DNA of 64,000 nucleotides from Crenothrix polyspora (GTDB taxonomy: Bacteria > Pseudomonadota > Gammaproteobacteria > Methylococcales > Methylomonadaceae): assembly GCA_945877505.1 (NCBI GenBank), contig CAMDWT010000002.1:1-64000 (forward strand). Reading direction: 5' to 3'. A program made the position numbers and the translations under genes. The notes beneath the pieces are model-generated. The model searched no databases and was not told the origin of the DNA. It saw only the letters and a program-made list of their open reading frames with translations. This document shows, in pieces, positions 63,394-64,000 of the stretch (its first letter is position 1; each line of letters begins with the position of its first letter).

Positions 63394-64000
63394 TGAAAGA
63401 CACTTGGCCTTTTACGGGGAGTTACAAGCCTGACGATGTGCAATTTTTGCTAAAACCGATCAGTTTGATTGACACGCCCGTGCACCTAAAAGAAAGTCTG
63501 ATCCAGTCAGGTCAGAAGCATTATTCTGAAATGCTGAGTCATGAGGCCTTGCCTTCGACTGATTATTTGTCATTGTTCTATGAGGCGATGGTGGCCAATC
63601 AGGATCGTATGGCCGAGCATTTGTTGCTGCTAGCGGAAGGCATTATCGCTACTCGTCGGCATCCTATTACTTTAGTGTCGTTAGCCAGAGCAGGAACACC
63701 TATCGGGGTATGTCTTAAGCATATATTAAAGCGGTATTTTAATATTGAAGCTGAACACTATTCAATTTCTATTCTTAGAGATGTAGGTGTCGATACAAAT
63801 GCCTTGCGTTATATTTTGAAAAGTCATGCCCCAGAATCGTTAGTCTTTGTAGATGGCTGGACAGGAAAAGGCGTTATTGCAAGGCAATTAGCCAACAGTT
63901 TGCAAGCTTTTGCCAAGAGTGATGGCGTTCATATTGTTCCGGAGTTATATGTATTAACTGATTTATCGGGGTGGGCTGCCGTTGCGGCCTCTACGGAAGA
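63393..64000 (+). CDS. StiP-type (cysteine protease/PRTase-like) Ter-cluster protein, 3' truncated by window
   Basis: Not in the track because it is open at the window end. ATG at 63393 (TAATG overlap with the HAD stop) begins MKDTWPFTGSYKPDDVQFLL. 202 codons are visible, including ISLIDTPVHLKE, ITLVSLARAGTPIGVCLK (PRTase-like hood) and ESLVFVDGWTGKGVIARQL, which resembles a modified PRPP loop. This matches the StiP/PELOTA-associated family found beside ATP-grasp, PRTase and HAD genes in Ter loci. The C-terminal part lies beyond the window. Confidence 0.78.
   Translation, partial: MKDTWPFTGSYKPDDVQFLLKPISLIDTPVHLKESLIQSGQKHYSEMLSHEALPSTDYLSLFYEAMVANQDRMAEHLLLLAEGIIATRRHPITLVSLARAGTPIGVCLKHILKRYFNIEAEHYSISILRDVGVDTNALRYILKSHAPESLVFVDGWTGKGVIARQLANSLQAFAKSDGVHIVPELYVLTDLSGWAAVAASTE

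Noticed and set aside
1-64000. CRISPR arrays, IS elements, prophage, rRNA or tRNA genes
   Set aside because: No regularly spaced repeats, transposase ORFs, phage structural genes or cloverleaf-like sequences were found by eye on either strand.

Overview
This 64 kb window reads as an AT-rich chromosomal segment of a gammaproteobacterium. The evidence is gene order: hslV-hslU-DUF971-ubiE-ubiJ-ubiB, dksA-gluQ, ftsY-ftsE-ftsX-rpoH, an LdtD-like gene beside a MepK-like gene, and a ctaC-D-G-E/surf1 cluster. A soluble NAD-dependent formate dehydrogenase operon (fdsGBA-fdhD-fdsD), a fructose-6-phosphate aldolase and DUF2909/QEGLA-type genes would fit a methanotroph of the Methylococcales. No methane- or methanol-oxidation gene lies in the window, so that placement is inference. 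I saw no IS element, prophage, CRISPR array, rRNA or tRNA.

Layout. 1-3.1 kb (minus): phosphate module with phoB, phoR, an orphan four-helix sensor-domain protein and the start of a Na/Pi cotransporter. 3.2-9.3 kb: DUF5710 protein, YgjP-type metallopeptidase, fsa, yaiI, an isolated hypE, a beta-CASP hydrolase and a LOG-family protein. 9.4-12.1 kb: convergent L,D-transpeptidase and Tat-exported MepK-like endopeptidase. 12.4-19.1 kb: QEGLA protein, a very large SNF2 helicase, a discoidin-fold protein, arfB. 19.3-26.1 kb: hipBA, a secreted cupin, a divergent RpoD-like sigma factor followed by ftsH, and a small secreted protein. 26.3-29.7 kb (minus): RRM protein, cold-shock protein, fused MFS/spermidine synthase-like protein, small coiled-coil protein. 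29.8-36 kb (minus): the fds operon with a recognisable promoter/operator. 36.3-42 kb (minus): second cold-shock gene, ubiB-ubiJ-ubiE-DUF971, hslU-hslV. 42.3-44.2 kb: unknown lipoprotein.

44.5-55.4 kb (plus): cytochrome aa3 oxidase genes ctaC-ctaD-(32-aa membrane ORF)-ctaG-ctaE, DUF2909 (opposite strand), surf1, a Sco-like protein, then one reading frame that joins a CtaA/COX15-type membrane domain to a complete FtsY NG GTPase, followed by ftsE, ftsX and rpoH. The rpoH upstream region carries a nearly perfect CIRCE (HrcA) operator on an extended -10 promoter. 55.5-58.8 kb: TIGR02647 protein, rhodanese, aminotransferase, dksA-gluQ. 59-64 kb (plus): two TerD paralogues followed by a tightly packed ATP-grasp / PRTase-TRSP / HAD / StiP-type cluster, cut by the window end.

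The most notable items are the CtaA-FtsY fusion (its N-terminal CtaA half has lost the expected catalytic motif and ctaB is absent), the CIRCE-controlled rpoH, the Ter-linked putative nucleoside-metabolite cluster, and the RpoD-derived sigma factor paired with ftsH. All calls come from reading the sequence and recalling families; no database search was run.
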